This document shows positions 27,647 to 38,037 of a stretch of 64,000 nucleotides of DNA, piece by piece. Source of the DNA: Tepidaquicella sp964564635 (GTDB lineage: Bacteria > Bacteroidota > Ignavibacteria > Tepidaquicellales > Tepidaquicellaceae). The position numbers and the translations under genes were made by a program. The notes beneath the pieces were generated by a model that was given only the letters and a program-made list of their open reading frames with translations, was not told where the DNA came from and did no database searches. The DNA lies in the NCBI GenBank assembly GCA_964564635.1, contig CAZMAR010000002.1, positions 186,001-250,000 of the forward strand, given 5' to 3'. Every line of letters starts with the position of its first letter. The first letter of the stretch is position 1.

Positions 27647-30520
27647 TTACCTGACCAGTACCATTTTAATATAACTTGTATAAAAAGTAGTTTTAAGTCG
27701 ACAGAAATAAATTCCAGAGCACATAATCTGAGAATCCCATAGAAACTGATAGGTGCCAGCGGGATAAAATCCATTTGCAAGTTTATAAACAACTCTTCCG
27801 AGAATATCAAAAATTTCAAGCTGAATTTCACTAGCGTTAGGTAAATCTATTTTAACTGTTGTATTTGAATTAAAAGGATTGGGATAATTTTGATAAAGTT
27901 TATAAGAAACAGGAATAATAATATATTCTGGATATGATATAGCAAGTGAATTTACAGCTTTATAACCAGTACTCCCGATTAGTGTTGCATTTCCAGATAA
28001 TGTATCATATTTAATTAATGAAGAAATTTGATTACCTAATCCAGTTGTCCCAAATAAATTTCCTTTTTTATCAAATGCAATTGATGGGGTTAATGTAAAC
28101 CCTGGGTTTCCTATAAAGGATGCATTAGCATTAGTTTTATTTATTTTATAGATTTTATTATTTAAAGAAACTCCCCACAACTCTCGATTTAAAGGATTAA
28201 TTGCGAGTCCATATAAATTTGAAATCTCAGTATTTCCAAGATATGCTGTATCGCCCGTGGTAATATTGTATTTGTAAAGTTTTCCGTCCTGAGAACCGCA
28301 GTATAAATCGTCATTTATATCAAATGCTATTGCTACTATATTCTGTAAAGGAATATTATAAGTGAAATATGCATCACCTTGTTGCGAATTTATTCTAACC
28401 AGTTTTGATTGGACGGAACCGGGAATGCAACCGAAAATTGTTCTGTCGCTATTACGAATCGCTATACTTCTAATATCAACAAAACCTGTTAAACCAATTT
28501 CGGTTCCATTTCCTGTTGAATCATTTATCATTAAGAGCGCTCCATTTGATTGAGAACCTGTAATTGCGTAAAACTTTTCTGCTATTGCAGGATTAATTTT
28601 ATAAGATTTGGCTTTCAGTATAATATTAAGAGTTTCAGCATTTGACAGGATTGTTAGTGAGTCTCTGTAAATTCCAGGTAATGTTGGATTAAATAACACA
28701 TTAAATTCAAAGGACTGGTTATATCCAAGTTTTATTGGATAAGAATAGTTGCCAGCTAAAATAAACTGAGGATTACTAATATTCAATTTTGAAATTACCA
28801 GAGTGTCATTTCCTAAACTCCTGACAGAAAATCGCATTGTATCACTTAAATGATTTGTCTCTATAGTTCCAAAATTTAAACTGTCCACAGTCGCTGCAAT
28901 ATGTTTTCCATCAAGAGGAATTAGCCTTACAAGTCCGATTTGACAAGCCCAGGTATTAACAGGTTGTTCAGCATATTGTGTAATCATCCAGATATTATTA
29001 CCATCCGTAGGGTCTACCCATATACCATTATAATCTCCCCATCTGTTTCTGCCACTACCAAATGTTTTAACATAGTTTGCTTTTCCCTCTTTCAGCAGTT
29101 TACTACCCGTTAGAAAATTCGGTGGCATAGTATTCAGTCTTGTGGTGTAAAAAGCACCAATATATTCAGATAACCCTGACCTTGAATAGGTAATTACTAC
29201 ATTATTATCCTTATCCAGCATAAGCGAAGGGTAAAAGTGCCAGAAACCATCTAACCCCATTGCACCATCCTCTACAGCCTCATTTGTAATTGTATTTAGT
29301 CTTAAGTATCTCACGCTTGAGTATGCTCCATCAGTTCCGCTTCTTACCTGATGCACACACCATATATGTCCGTTTTTATATACAGGTTCAAATCTTAAAG
29401 CAACATCACCACTTTCAATCAATGGGGTTCCACCACCGAGTTGTTTCGCCTGTGTCGGGGCTGTATATTGAGTTACAGGGATATTTACTCCCGTCATAAC
29501 AGGATTGGTAAGAGGGTCTGAGATTTTATATAAAGTGAAAAATGTTCCTGTTTGATATGGCGAATGTACTACAAGATAGTATTCATTACTGATGGTATTT
29601 GGCGAGAGAAAAATACTTGGTCTAACATTAAAAGTTCTTACACTATAATTTGCGGGGTCTCTGATATCCCATAAATCAGTCCAAATAACAGGTCCGGGAG
29701 TGTTGCTATACAAATATGATTTATTTATAATTCTGATTTTAGAACCACGAAACCCAGAATTAAATCCAAATTGATTAGCAGTTATATATATTGCCTGAGT
29801 ATCAAAACCAACCCCTTCATAATCTCCCCAATCATTAGAAAATGTTGATCCATTTACATTTGATGGCAACGCCCAGTTATTCCAAAAACCAAGTGGAATA
29901 GAATCATCAGAAACAGAAATAAGAAAATAACTTCTATTATTTATGTTATCTACATGAAGCCAAACCATAATCCATCTTTTTGCAAAATTATCATAGGAAA
30001 CTTTTGGGTCAAATGCATTGACCCCGCCGAGTGTACTTGAAAACCAGTAATCTATATTGATTGTCTTTATATGCTTTCCCTTTTTATCAAAGATTCTAAA
30101 TCTACTGTTATCGACTGCAATAATATGTGTTGGTCCTGCTGCTATGTATTGGTCGGGCGGTATATAGTTTCCGGGATCAAGAAATCCCTGAAAACTTTTG
30201 ATTATAATAGGTTCAGGCTCCTGGGTCCTTAAAGGAATTCCAGCAGACGGGTCTACAAAATAATTTGCCCCTTCAGGTGCAGAAGCAGGGGTCCTGTTCA
30301 TTCCATCCGGATATTTTTCGAAGGGAATTTTATTTCGTAAGGGTCGCTGAACTGTTGGTGGTAGCGGATTTGGTTCATATAAACTAACAAAATTATCAGT
30401 GGACACAGTTATTCCATTTTCAACTGAGCCTGTTGCAGGTCCCTGGTATAATTGAGAAAAACCCCCTTGAGTAAAAATAAATAGAAAAACTACAGATAAT
30501 AATACAAAATATTTTTTCAA
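27647..30520 (-). CDS. Large secreted T9SS cargo with beta-propeller-like and choice-of-anchor-D domains
   Basis: A 957-residue protein with a signal peptide (to about residue 22). Residues about 110-530 describe repeated blades (for example FDPKVSYDNFAKRWIMVWLH, YPSLMLDKDNNVVITYSRS). Residues about 545-640 are an Ig-like domain of the choice-of-anchor D/HYDIN type (LNFGTIETNHLSDTMRFSVR, FNVLFNPTLPGIYRDSLTIL). Residues about 650-870 look like a second propeller of six-blade type (DLYCGSQDGKLYKYNITTGD). The C-terminus is the sorting domain LYQNYPNPFNSNTTVKIDLP. Role: an extracellular binding or adhesion protein; function unknown. Confidence 0.85.
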   Translation of the reverse strand: MKKYFVLLSVVFLFIFTQGGFSQLYQGPATGSVENGITVSTDNFVSLYEPNPLPPTVQRPLRNKIPFEKYPDGMNRTPASAPEGANYFVDPSAGIPLRTQEPEPIIIKSFQGFLDPGNYIPPDQYIAAGPTHIIAVDNSRFRIFDKKGKHIKTINIDYWFSSTLGGVNAFDPKVSYDNFAKRWIMVWLHVDNINNRSYFLISVSDDSIPLGFWNNWALPSNVNGSTFSNDWGDYEGVGFDTQAIYITANQFGFNSGFRGSKIRIINKSYLYSNTPGPVIWTDLWDIRDPANYSVRTFNVRPSIFLSPNTISNEYYLVVHSPYQTGTFFTLYKISDPLTNPVMTGVNIPVTQYTAPTQAKQLGGGTPLIESGDVALRFEPVYKNGHIWCVHQVRSGTDGAYSSVRYLRLNTITNEAVEDGAMGLDGFWHFYPSLMLDKDNNVVITYSRSGLSEYIGAFYTTRLNTMPPNFLTGSKLLKEGKANYVKTFGSGRNRWGDYNGIWVDPTDGNNIWMITQYAEQPVNTWACQIGLVRLIPLDGKHIAATVDSLNFGTIETNHLSDTMRFSVRSLGNDTLVISKLNISNPQFILAGNYSYPIKLGYNQSFEFNVLFNPTLPGIYRDSLTILSNAETLNIILKAKSYKINPAIAEKFYAITGSQSNGALLMINDSTGNGTEIGLTGFVDIRSIAIRNSDRTIFGCIPGSVQSKLVRINSQQGDAYFTYNIPLQNIVAIAFDINDDLYCGSQDGKLYKYNITTGDTAYLGNTEISNLYGLAINPLNRELWGVSLNNKIYKINKTNANASFIGNPGFTLTPSIAFDKKGNLFGTTGLGNQISSLIKYDTLSGNATLIGSTGYKAVNSLAISYPEYIIIPVSYKLYQNYPNPFNSNTTVKIDLPNASEIQLEIFDILGRVVYKLANGFYPAGTYQFLWDSQIMCSGIYFCRLKTTFYTSYIKMVLVR

Positions 30521-31240
30521 TTTAATTAATTATTAATTCAACAAAAAATTAAATATAAGTTAATAAATTATTTGTATTATTTAAATTACATTTTTAATAG
30601 TTAGAATAGCTTTTTGTTTCAGTTTAGCTGAAATGAAACCTGCTATTTATTTGACTCATTGCTTACTTCAACGATGGAATTAATGCAATTAAATTTCGTG
30701 TATTCATCAGAAATTTTTTACTATGAGTTATAAAAGTTACAATAACCACGAATATAAAAAACACAAAATCAAACCAAAGCCAAAATTTTGAAATACTATT
30801 TAAAAACATATAATCAATATCTGTCTTACTAATTATTTATGAGCTGAATATTAATAAAATTGTTTTATGGATATTTTAAGGAAATCTAAATTTTAATAGC
30901 AGCTTTTTAAGAAACGCCGTCCGTAGTAGTTTTCCCTAATTTAATACAAAATAGTATCAATGCAGTGTGTAAAAAATAAGTAAATAGACATTACTCAAAA
31001 TATTTAAGAGAACTTAATTATATGAATTAATTATAAATTTAACAATGGTTTAGAGATTAAAATTTTCTATAATTAAAATATTAAATTAGTGATTTGTAAT
31101 ATAAACATCTTTAAAAGAAATGAAATTTTAACATAAAAATCATAAAATTTTCATTACAAAATTTTAAATATTATTTTTTTACGACCGAAATATTTTTTTC
31201 TCTTTTATCTTAATTCTTAAATCATAATTTTATAGTGGAT
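30521..31240. other. Intergenic region upstream of dnaE
   Basis: About 720 bp of AT-rich DNA between divergent genes. It contains a small hairpin (TTTCAG/CTGAAA near 30627-30643). I see no RNA gene or coding frame. It should hold the promoters of dnaE and the 27647 gene. Confidence 0.5.
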
Positions 31241-34200
31241 ATGGAATTTGTTCACCTACACAATCATTCTCATTACTCTTTACTCGATGCTATTTGTACT
31301 ATTGATGGTTTGGTTACAGAGGCAGTTAACAATAAAATGAAAGCACTTGCTCTAACAGACCATGGGGTTATGTTTGGTGTGATAGAATTTTATAAAAAGT
31401 GTAAAGAAGTAGGAATAAAACCAATTTTAGGCTTTGAGGCTTATGTTGCTCAAACCTCTTCTCGATTTGATAAAGGTAAAAAAGATACTGAAGAAGAAGA
31501 GGAAGTTTTGGAATCGAATGATGCTGATGTGAGTATAGAAAATACGGACGGGCTTTCTGTATCAAATATCAATTATGCACATTTAGTTCTTCTTGCAAAA
31601 GATAATAAAGGATATAAGAATTTAATAAAATTAAATTCAATCGGACATACTGAAGGTTTTTATAAAAAGCCACGAATAGATTTAGAAGTATTAAACAAAT
31701 ATAGAGAAGGGCTTGTTGCTTTATCTGCTTGTGCAGGGGGAGTTCTCTCCGCATATATTGTGAGAGATAATGTAAAGAAAGCAGATGAAATGGCAGGTAT
31801 TTATAAGGATATTTTTGGAGATGATTTCTATTGTGAATTACAAAATCATTTGACTCTGGAAAGTGAAAAGCTGGTTCTGAAAGAATTGCCAAATATTGCT
31901 AAAAAACATAACATTAAACTTGTTGCAACTAATGATATACATTACTTAAAAAAAAGCCATGCAATAGCCCATAATATATACCTGCATATAAGTGCAAAGC
32001 AAAGCAAAAAAATGGATTATTCAAGAATTACAACTGATTTAAGATATGGTACGGAAGAGATATACTTTAAAACAGCAGAGGAAATGTGTCGCTTATTTAA
32101 GGAGTTTCCTCAGGCAATAAAATCAACCCTTGAAATTGCAGATAAATGCAATGTAAATCTTGATACAAAAGAGTATTATATGCCAAAATTTCCTATACCT
32201 GAAGATTTTTCATCAGGTAAGGTTAATCTAAAAGATGGGAAAACAAATCTTGATTTATATCTTGAAAAACTTGCAAGAGAGGGATTAAGTAAAAGATTTA
32301 AAACTATAACAAAAGAAATAGAAAACAGATTAGAGTATGAGCTTTCTATAATTTCGAAAATGAAGTTCAGTGGGTATTTCTTAATCGTTCAGGATTTTAT
32401 TAATGCAGCAAGACAGAGAGGAATTTTAGTTGGTCCTGGTCGTGGTAGTGCGGCGGGTTCATTAGTTTGTTATTGCCTTGGAATTACTAATGTGAATCCT
32501 CTTGATTACAACCTGTTATTTGAAAGATTTTTAAATCCTGAGAGAATTTCTATGCCCGATATAGATATAGATTTTCAGGATGATAGGAGAGATGAAGTAA
32601 TTCAATACGCAAAAGAAAAGTATGGTGAAAATGCAGTTGCTCAAATAGTAACTTTTAATAAACTTGCAGCCAGAGGAGTACTTAAAGATGTTGGACGGGT
32701 TTTAAATTTTCCATTTAATGAAATTAATGAATTAACCAAAACAATTCCATCTCTTTTCGGTAAGATAAAACCTCTTTCAGAATGTATCAAAGAGGTCCCT
32801 GAATTTAAAAACTATTTTAAAACAGGTACAGAACAGCAAAAACAAGAAAAGAAAAAACTGTTTGAATATAGTTCTATACTTGAAAACTTAAATAAAAATT
32901 CTTCTATACACGCATCAGGTGTTGTGATAACTCCAAGTGATGTTACGGATTATGTGCCACTGTCAAAGGTACCTAAAGAGAATAGTTACTTTACTCAATA
33001 TGATATGAATTCCCTTGAAGATGCTGGTTTGATTAAAATAGATTTTCTGGGGTTAAAGGAATTAAAAGTAATACAAAGAACACTTGATAAAGTTAATAAA
33101 AAATATAATCTGGACCTTACTCCTGAAAAAATTCCTCTCGATGATAAAAAAACATTTGAGTTGTTTTCAAATGGAGCAACGATTGGTGTTTTTCAATTTT
33201 CAAAAAGTAAAATGCGAGAGTACCTTTCCAAATTAAAACCTAAAAATATAAATGATCTTGCTGCGATGAACGCTCTTTATAGACCCGGACCAATGAAGTT
33301 AATTCCAGACTTTATTAACAAAAGATTTGGAAGGGAACCTATTTCCTATATGCATCCTAAATTAGAAAAAGTTTTAAAAGAAACCTATGGTATAATTGTA
33401 TATCAGGAACAAGCAATGCAGATAGCAAGAGAAATTGCTGGGTTTACGATGGCGCAAGCAGATAATATGAGAAAGGCAATGGGAAAGAAGATTCCGGAAA
33501 AAATGAGACAACTTAAAAAAGATTTTATCAAAGGGGCTACTAAAAACGGAGTGGATGAAAAAATTGCAGAAAAAATATTCAATTTAATTCAAAGCTTTGC
33601 TGATTATGGATTTAATAAATCACACGGAGTAGCATATTCCATACTTGCATTTTATACTGCGTACCTGAAAGCGCATTATCCAGTTGAGTTTCTTGCGGTT
33701 TCTCTTGAATGTAGAAAAGATAGCGATACAGAATTGCAACAACTTGCTGAAGAATGTCGAAGAATGGGAATAAAATTAAAACAACCTGATATAAATTCAA
33801 GTTTAGTTGGATTTGATGTTGAATATGCAGATAAAGCAAAAGGAATTGAAGAGGACTGTATTTCATACGGCCTAAGTGCGATAAAAAATGTTGGTGAAAA
33901 AGCATCTGAAAATATCGTGCAGGAACGCCAGATAAACGGTAAGTACATTGACTTTATTAATTTTTTAATTCGGGTTGATTTGAGATTAGTAAATAAAAAG
34001 GCAATTGAGTTTCTAATTTATTCTGGAGCATTTGATTCTATTGAACCCAACCGGAATAAGCTTTTTTCAAATTTGGAGAGAGCAATATTGTATGCTCAGC
34101 GATACAAAGAAAAACCGGAAGCCAAAGGTCAGGAATTACTTTTTGAAGTTTCAGATAATACCAAAGTGTATAGATATAATTCTACAGATTTTATTTTTGA

Positions 34201-34894
34201 GGAATTTAGTGAATTCGCAGCAAAAGAGAAATTTAATAAAGAAAAAGAAGCAATAGGATTTTACCTATCCGGTCATCCATTATCTAAATATAGTAATCTA
34301 ATTAAAAATTTTGTAAATATTACTTTTGGTGATGATATATCAGATATAGAAGCAGAACAGACAATTGATAATGCGCGGGCTGCAGGAGTAATAGCCAATG
34401 TGCAAAACAAATATTCAAAAAAGGGAAATAAATTTGTTACTTTTGATTTAATTGATTTTTACGGAACAGCAGAATGTGTTGGATTTAATAGCCTGATAGA
34501 GAATAAAGGAAATTTAATTAAGAATGATAATCTTGTATTTATTGAAGGAAAGACGGAAGAAAACGGAGATAAAATCAAAATCATCGTTGATAATGTTTAT
34601 TCAATAGAAAATTTTCAGGAAAAAATAGCAACCAACATTGTTATAAATCTTTTTGAAAATAAAAGTTATGATAGAGAGCTAAAAATTTTAAAAAAATTAA
34701 TTGAAAAATATCCTGGTTTATGTAACTTATATATACATGTTTGCTCAACTAATGGGGTTACAGGTGAGTGTAAAAACGGAAATGGTTATTTGTCAAGGCT
34801 TTTCAGGATAAAAAACGCAAAGGTAAAACCTACATTGGAATTTATAAATGAATTGATAAAATTATTTGGTGAAAGAAATATTTCTATTAATTAA
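31241..34894 (+). CDS. dnaE: DNA polymerase III alpha subunit
   Basis: The replicative polymerase, about 1217 residues. A GTG six bases upstream (31235) is possible, but the ATG at 31241 is preferred; the protein then begins MEFVHLHNHSHYSLLDA, the PHP domain with its metal-binding His residues. The catalytic palm has GPGRGSAAGSLVCYCLGI and MPDIDIDFQDDRR with the paired catalytic aspartates. Later parts include the fingers (GVFQFSKSKMREYL, ALYRPGPM), a helix-hairpin-helix (IKNVGEKASENIV) and a C-terminal OB fold (RAAGVIANVQNKYSKKG). Full length for a DnaE1 protein. It is monocistronic or read through to trxA 96 bp downstream. Confidence 0.97.
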   Translation: MEFVHLHNHSHYSLLDAICTIDGLVTEAVNNKMKALALTDHGVMFGVIEFYKKCKEVGIKPILGFEAYVAQTSSRFDKGKKDTEEEEEVLESNDADVSIENTDGLSVSNINYAHLVLLAKDNKGYKNLIKLNSIGHTEGFYKKPRIDLEVLNKYREGLVALSACAGGVLSAYIVRDNVKKADEMAGIYKDIFGDDFYCELQNHLTLESEKLVLKELPNIAKKHNIKLVATNDIHYLKKSHAIAHNIYLHISAKQSKKMDYSRITTDLRYGTEEIYFKTAEEMCRLFKEFPQAIKSTLEIADKCNVNLDTKEYYMPKFPIPEDFSSGKVNLKDGKTNLDLYLEKLAREGLSKRFKTITKEIENRLEYELSIISKMKFSGYFLIVQDFINAARQRGILVGPGRGSAAGSLVCYCLGITNVNPLDYNLLFERFLNPERISMPDIDIDFQDDRRDEVIQYAKEKYGENAVAQIVTFNKLAARGVLKDVGRVLNFPFNEINELTKTIPSLFGKIKPLSECIKEVPEFKNYFKTGTEQQKQEKKKLFEYSSILENLNKNSSIHASGVVITPSDVTDYVPLSKVPKENSYFTQYDMNSLEDAGLIKIDFLGLKELKVIQRTLDKVNKKYNLDLTPEKIPLDDKKTFELFSNGATIGVFQFSKSKMREYLSKLKPKNINDLAAMNALYRPGPMKLIPDFINKRFGREPISYMHPKLEKVLKETYGIIVYQEQAMQIAREIAGFTMAQADNMRKAMGKKIPEKMRQLKKDFIKGATKNGVDEKIAEKIFNLIQSFADYGFNKSHGVAYSILAFYTAYLKAHYPVEFLAVSLECRKDSDTELQQLAEECRRMGIKLKQPDINSSLVGFDVEYADKAKGIEEDCISYGLSAIKNVGEKASENIVQERQINGKYIDFINFLIRVDLRLVNKKAIEFLIYSGAFDSIEPNRNKLFSNLERAILYAQRYKEKPEAKGQELLFEVSDNTKVYRYNSTDFIFEEFSEFAAKEKFNKEKEAIGFYLSGHPLSKYSNLIKNFVNITFGDDISDIEAEQTIDNARAAGVIANVQNKYSKKGNKFVTFDLIDFYGTAECVGFNSLIENKGNLIKNDNLVFIEGKTEENGDKIKIIVDNVYSIENFQEKIATNIVINLFENKSYDRELKILKKLIEKYPGLCNLYIHVCSTNGVTGECKNGNGYLSRLFRIKNAKVKPTLEFINELIKLFGERNISIN

Positions 34895-34990
34895 ATGCAA
34901 TGATTTTTTTATTTTCTTTAGAAAAATTTTTATACTTTAAATTTAAATTTGTATTTTTAAAATTTAATAAAGCAAATTAAATTATTTACT

Positions 34991-35311
34991 ATGCATCCAT
35001 TAGAATTTACCGATTCGAATTTTGCCCAAGAAGTTGAATCTTCCGATGTGCCTGTTTTAGTTGATTTCTGGGCTGTATGGTGTGGTCCCTGCAGAATGAT
35101 TGCACCAATTGTTGAGGAACTTGCTGCTGAATATCAAGGAAAAGTCAAAGTTGGAAAGCTCGATGTTGATAATAATGTACAGGTTGCTACAAAATATGGA
35201 ATAAGAAGTATTCCTACCCTTTTAATTTTTAAAGGAGGAAAGGTGGTTGACCAAATAATTGGAGCTGTACCAAAATCCTATATAGTTGAAAAACTAAACG
35301 ATCATCTTTAA
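34991..35311 (+). CDS. trxA: Thioredoxin
   Basis: A 106-residue cytoplasmic thioredoxin. The redox site is WCGPCR in VDFWAVWCGPCRMIAPIVEEL; the cis-proline loop IRSIPTLLIFKGGK and the C-terminal KSYIVEKLNDHL also match. Length is standard. There is no signal peptide. It follows dnaE by about 96 bp, enough for its own promoter. Confidence 0.96.
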   Translation: MHPLEFTDSNFAQEVESSDVPVLVDFWAVWCGPCRMIAPIVEELAAEYQGKVKVGKLDVDNNVQVATKYGIRSIPTLLIFKGGKVVDQIIGAVPKSYIVEKLNDHL

Positions 35312-35312
35312 T

Positions 35313-35366
35313 TTATGCCTTTTTTTCTCTGTTTGTGAAAAAAGCGTAATTCCTTTTAAGGCATAA
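35313..35366 (+). terminator. Possible terminator hairpin after trxA
   Basis: TTATGCCTT (35313-35321) and AAGGCATAA (35358-35366) are perfect inverted copies, with a second inner pairing TTTTTTC/GAAAAAA inside. It starts 1 bp after the trxA stop. There is no clean T-run after the outer stem, so this is tentative. Confidence 0.4.
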
Positions 35367-35547
35367 TTTAAATTATTATTGCATTTTGTTGTTTATTTAT
35401 TTTAGCTAAGCTAATAAAAAAAATTTTTTTGAATATATGCAATATGCTTTTTCTGTTTTTGGGGTTTATCAGAAATTTGTACTTTTAAATTGTTGATTAT
35501 AAATACTATTTTATTCACTTAATATTTTGAATTAATTTTTGACTTTA

Positions 35548-36423
35548 ATGCTAAAAAATAATAGACTAACAGCATGGATATTAATAATTATTTTGTCTTT
35601 TATTTGGGGTACTTCTTATATTTTAATTAAAAAGGGATTGGTGGGATTTTCTGCTGTACAGGTCGGTTCTGCAAGAATGTTATTTGCTTTTATTGTTGTT
35701 GCTCCAATGGCAATAAAAACATTTAAGCAAATACCATTAAGTAGAAAGCCACTTGTGTTTTTTCTCGGGTTGATTGGAAATTTTATTCCAGCATTTTTAT
35801 TCTCACTGGCGGAAACACAACTTGAAAGTTCTATTACTGGAATTGTTAATGCTGTTACCCCTGTATTTACTTTAATAATTGGAATCGCATTTTTTAAATC
35901 AAAGTTTAAATTTATTCAGGTGTTAGGAGTAATTCTGGGATTGATAGGAACTATTGGGATTACATTTGTGGGTAGTACTGGTGGACTTGGAAGTTTTAAT
36001 TTTTATGCTGTATTCGTAATAATTGCAACTATACTTTATTCTTTTAATGCTAATATGATAAAGCATTATTTTCAAGATACGGGGTCAATTGCTCTTACTA
36101 CCCAAGCTTTATTTTTTGTCGGTCCGCTTGCAATTATATTTTTACTAACAACTGATTTTGTTCAAAAAGTATTGGACATAAAAACTTATGGGTTCCCTTT
36201 GCTTTCGATATTTATTCTTGGCGTTTTAGGAACTGCAATTGCTTTGATTTTATATAATAAATTAATAAGAATTACTTCTCCTGTTTTTGCTACTATGGTT
36301 ACATATCTAATGCCTGCCATAGCTATACTGTGGGGATTAATTGATGGTGAAACTTTATTTCCTCTTCATTATGCTGGGTTCGGGTTGGTTATTCTCGGGG
36401 TATATTTGACAAATAAAAAGTGA
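35548..36423 (+). CDS. EamA/DMT-family transporter
   Basis: A ten-helix drug/metabolite transporter of about 291 residues from the ATG at 35548 (a TTG at 35539 is in frame but adds only three residues). Two EamA repeats are visible: WGTSYILIKKGLVGFSAVQVGSARML in the first, and FATMVTYLMPAIAILWGLIDGE in the second. Typical length and inner-membrane location. Substrate is unknown (amino acids or other metabolites in relatives). It stands alone with long flanking spacers. Confidence 0.88.
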   Translation: MLKNNRLTAWILIIILSFIWGTSYILIKKGLVGFSAVQVGSARMLFAFIVVAPMAIKTFKQIPLSRKPLVFFLGLIGNFIPAFLFSLAETQLESSITGIVNAVTPVFTLIIGIAFFKSKFKFIQVLGVILGLIGTIGITFVGSTGGLGSFNFYAVFVIIATILYSFNANMIKHYFQDTGSIALTTQALFFVGPLAIIFLLTTDFVQKVLDIKTYGFPLLSIFILGVLGTAIALILYNKLIRITSPVFATMVTYLMPAIAILWGLIDGETLFPLHYAGFGLVILGVYLTNKK

Positions 36424-37013
36424 TTATATTCAGGTTTCAAAAAATATTAATGTTATGTAATATGTAGTGTGATTGTATTTTTTATTCTATTTTAATTTTC
36501 TAATAAATTAATGAACAGAAGATTTAAGTGGAACAATTTATTTTTTACAATATTTTTTAACACTGAACTTTATAACTGGTTCTACTTAGTTTTTTAGAGA
36601 CAAGATTTACTATGGTTAAAAATCTTTTTTCAATATATAAATTAAACCCTTTTTCAATGCAATTTATTATTGGTGAATGTTATCGAAATGGCAATCAATA
36701 ATATCATATTCAGGATTTATAAATCTAAGAGTTAATGACATTCTTAGAAAAAGTGTTTTACATTATTTAATGAGGATATATATGCAGGGAATTAAATTAT
36801 TGAATTTGTTTAAAAACCTGATTAGCAATGATATTTTCAATTAACTTGAAGTACATAACTTAAGAAGATATGAAAATGATTTTTATGAAATATATTGTAC
36901 TTTTGAAATGAATTTTTCTCCCACTATATCAAATTTGTATGTCATTAAAATTTTAACTGTAGACTTGTAAATAAAAAAGTTTAATTTTAATTTATAAATA
37001 AAAACTAACTATT
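36424..37013. other. Intergenic region between the EamA transporter and the DUF1028 gene
   Basis: About 590 bp, AT-rich with no coding frame, RNA gene or repeat that I can support. It presumably contains the promoter of the 37014 gene. Confidence 0.5.
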
Positions 37014-38030
37014 ATGAAATATAATATCTTATTAATATTAATTTTAATATTATTTAATTTTTTTATCTCAAAAGAAAATGTTTATACACAGGATACCTTT
37101 TCAATTACTGCTGTTGACCCTATTACAGGGCAGGTTGGAAGTGCCGGAGCTTCCTGCATAAGTGGATGTATAATATTAAGTGATGTACACCCAGGGATTG
37201 GGGTAATTCATTGTCAGGCATATTATAATGCGACCAATCAGAATTATGCAAGAACATTAATGAATATGGGACTTTCACCACAACAAATAATAGATTCCTT
37301 GATTGCTCATGATGCTCAGGGCAATCCTACAATAAGGCAGTATGGAATTGTAGATTTAATAAATGGTGGAAGAACTGCTGCCTATACAGGAGTTAATTGC
37401 CAGAATTATAAAAATCATATTATTGGACCGACTTATACAATTCAGGGTAATATATTACTTGGTCAAAAGGTTCTTGATTCTATGCAAGCGAGGTTTCTGA
37501 ATACACAGGGTACTCTTGCCGATAAATTAATGGCTGCTTTACAGGGAGCAAAAATGATTGGCGCAGATACGAGATGTACTCAATATAATAAATCTTCTAT
37601 TTCCGCTTTTATTCGGGTTGCTAAACCTACCGACCCTCCAAACTCATATTACTTAGATTTAAATGTTAATAATACTCCTACAAATAAAGACCCCATAGAT
37701 TCACTTCAGGTTTTATACAACCTATGGCTTTTGACAGGGATTAGAAACCTTCAAGGTGAACTTCCAACAAGTATTAGTCTTGAACAAAACTTACCAAACC
37801 CTTTTAATCCAGTAACTAAAATAAGATTCAGTATCAACGGAAATTATTATGTTACCCTAAAAATATACGATATTCTTGGAAAAGAAATTGTAACTTTATT
37901 CAATAATAATTTAAGTGCAGGTAATTATGAAATTGAGTGGAATGCATCAAATGTTCCAAGTGGAGTGTATTATTATAGGTTTCAGGCAAATGATTTTGTT
38001 GAAACCAAAAGAATGGTGCTATTAAAATAA
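37014..38030 (+). CDS. Secreted DUF1028 protein with T9SS sorting domain
   Basis: A 338-residue protein with a signal peptide (residues 1-25). Residues about 26-240 match DUF1028: it starts TFSITAVDPITGQVGSAGAS, then GIGVIHCQAYYN, the helix NYARTLMNMGLSPQQIIDSL, RQYGIVDLINGGRTAAYTG and IQGNILLGQKVLDSM. DUF1028 has an Ntn-hydrolase-like fold whose N-terminal residue may become the nucleophile after cleavage; the reaction is not known. The C-terminus (from about 258) is a T9SS sorting domain, LEQNLPNPFNPVTKIRFSI to VETKRMVLLK. It is expected at the cell surface or outside the cell. It converges closely on the DUF2723 gene. Confidence 0.88.
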   Translation: MKYNILLILILILFNFFISKENVYTQDTFSITAVDPITGQVGSAGASCISGCIILSDVHPGIGVIHCQAYYNATNQNYARTLMNMGLSPQQIIDSLIAHDAQGNPTIRQYGIVDLINGGRTAAYTGVNCQNYKNHIIGPTYTIQGNILLGQKVLDSMQARFLNTQGTLADKLMAALQGAKMIGADTRCTQYNKSSISAFIRVAKPTDPPNSYYLDLNVNNTPTNKDPIDSLQVLYNLWLLTGIRNLQGELPTSISLEQNLPNPFNPVTKIRFSINGNYYVTLKIYDILGKEIVTLFNNNLSAGNYEIEWNASNVPSGVYYYRFQANDFVETKRMVLLK

Positions 38031-38037
38031 AAAAATT

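Noticed and set aside
27607..27831. 74-residue frame near the end of the large T9SS protein
   Set aside because: It overlaps the sorting domain of the 957-residue protein in another frame and has no independent support.
30627..30643. Small hairpin TTTCAG/CTGAAA upstream of dnaE as a regulator
   Set aside because: Six-bp stem in a long AT-rich spacer with no T-run, box or conservation to support it.
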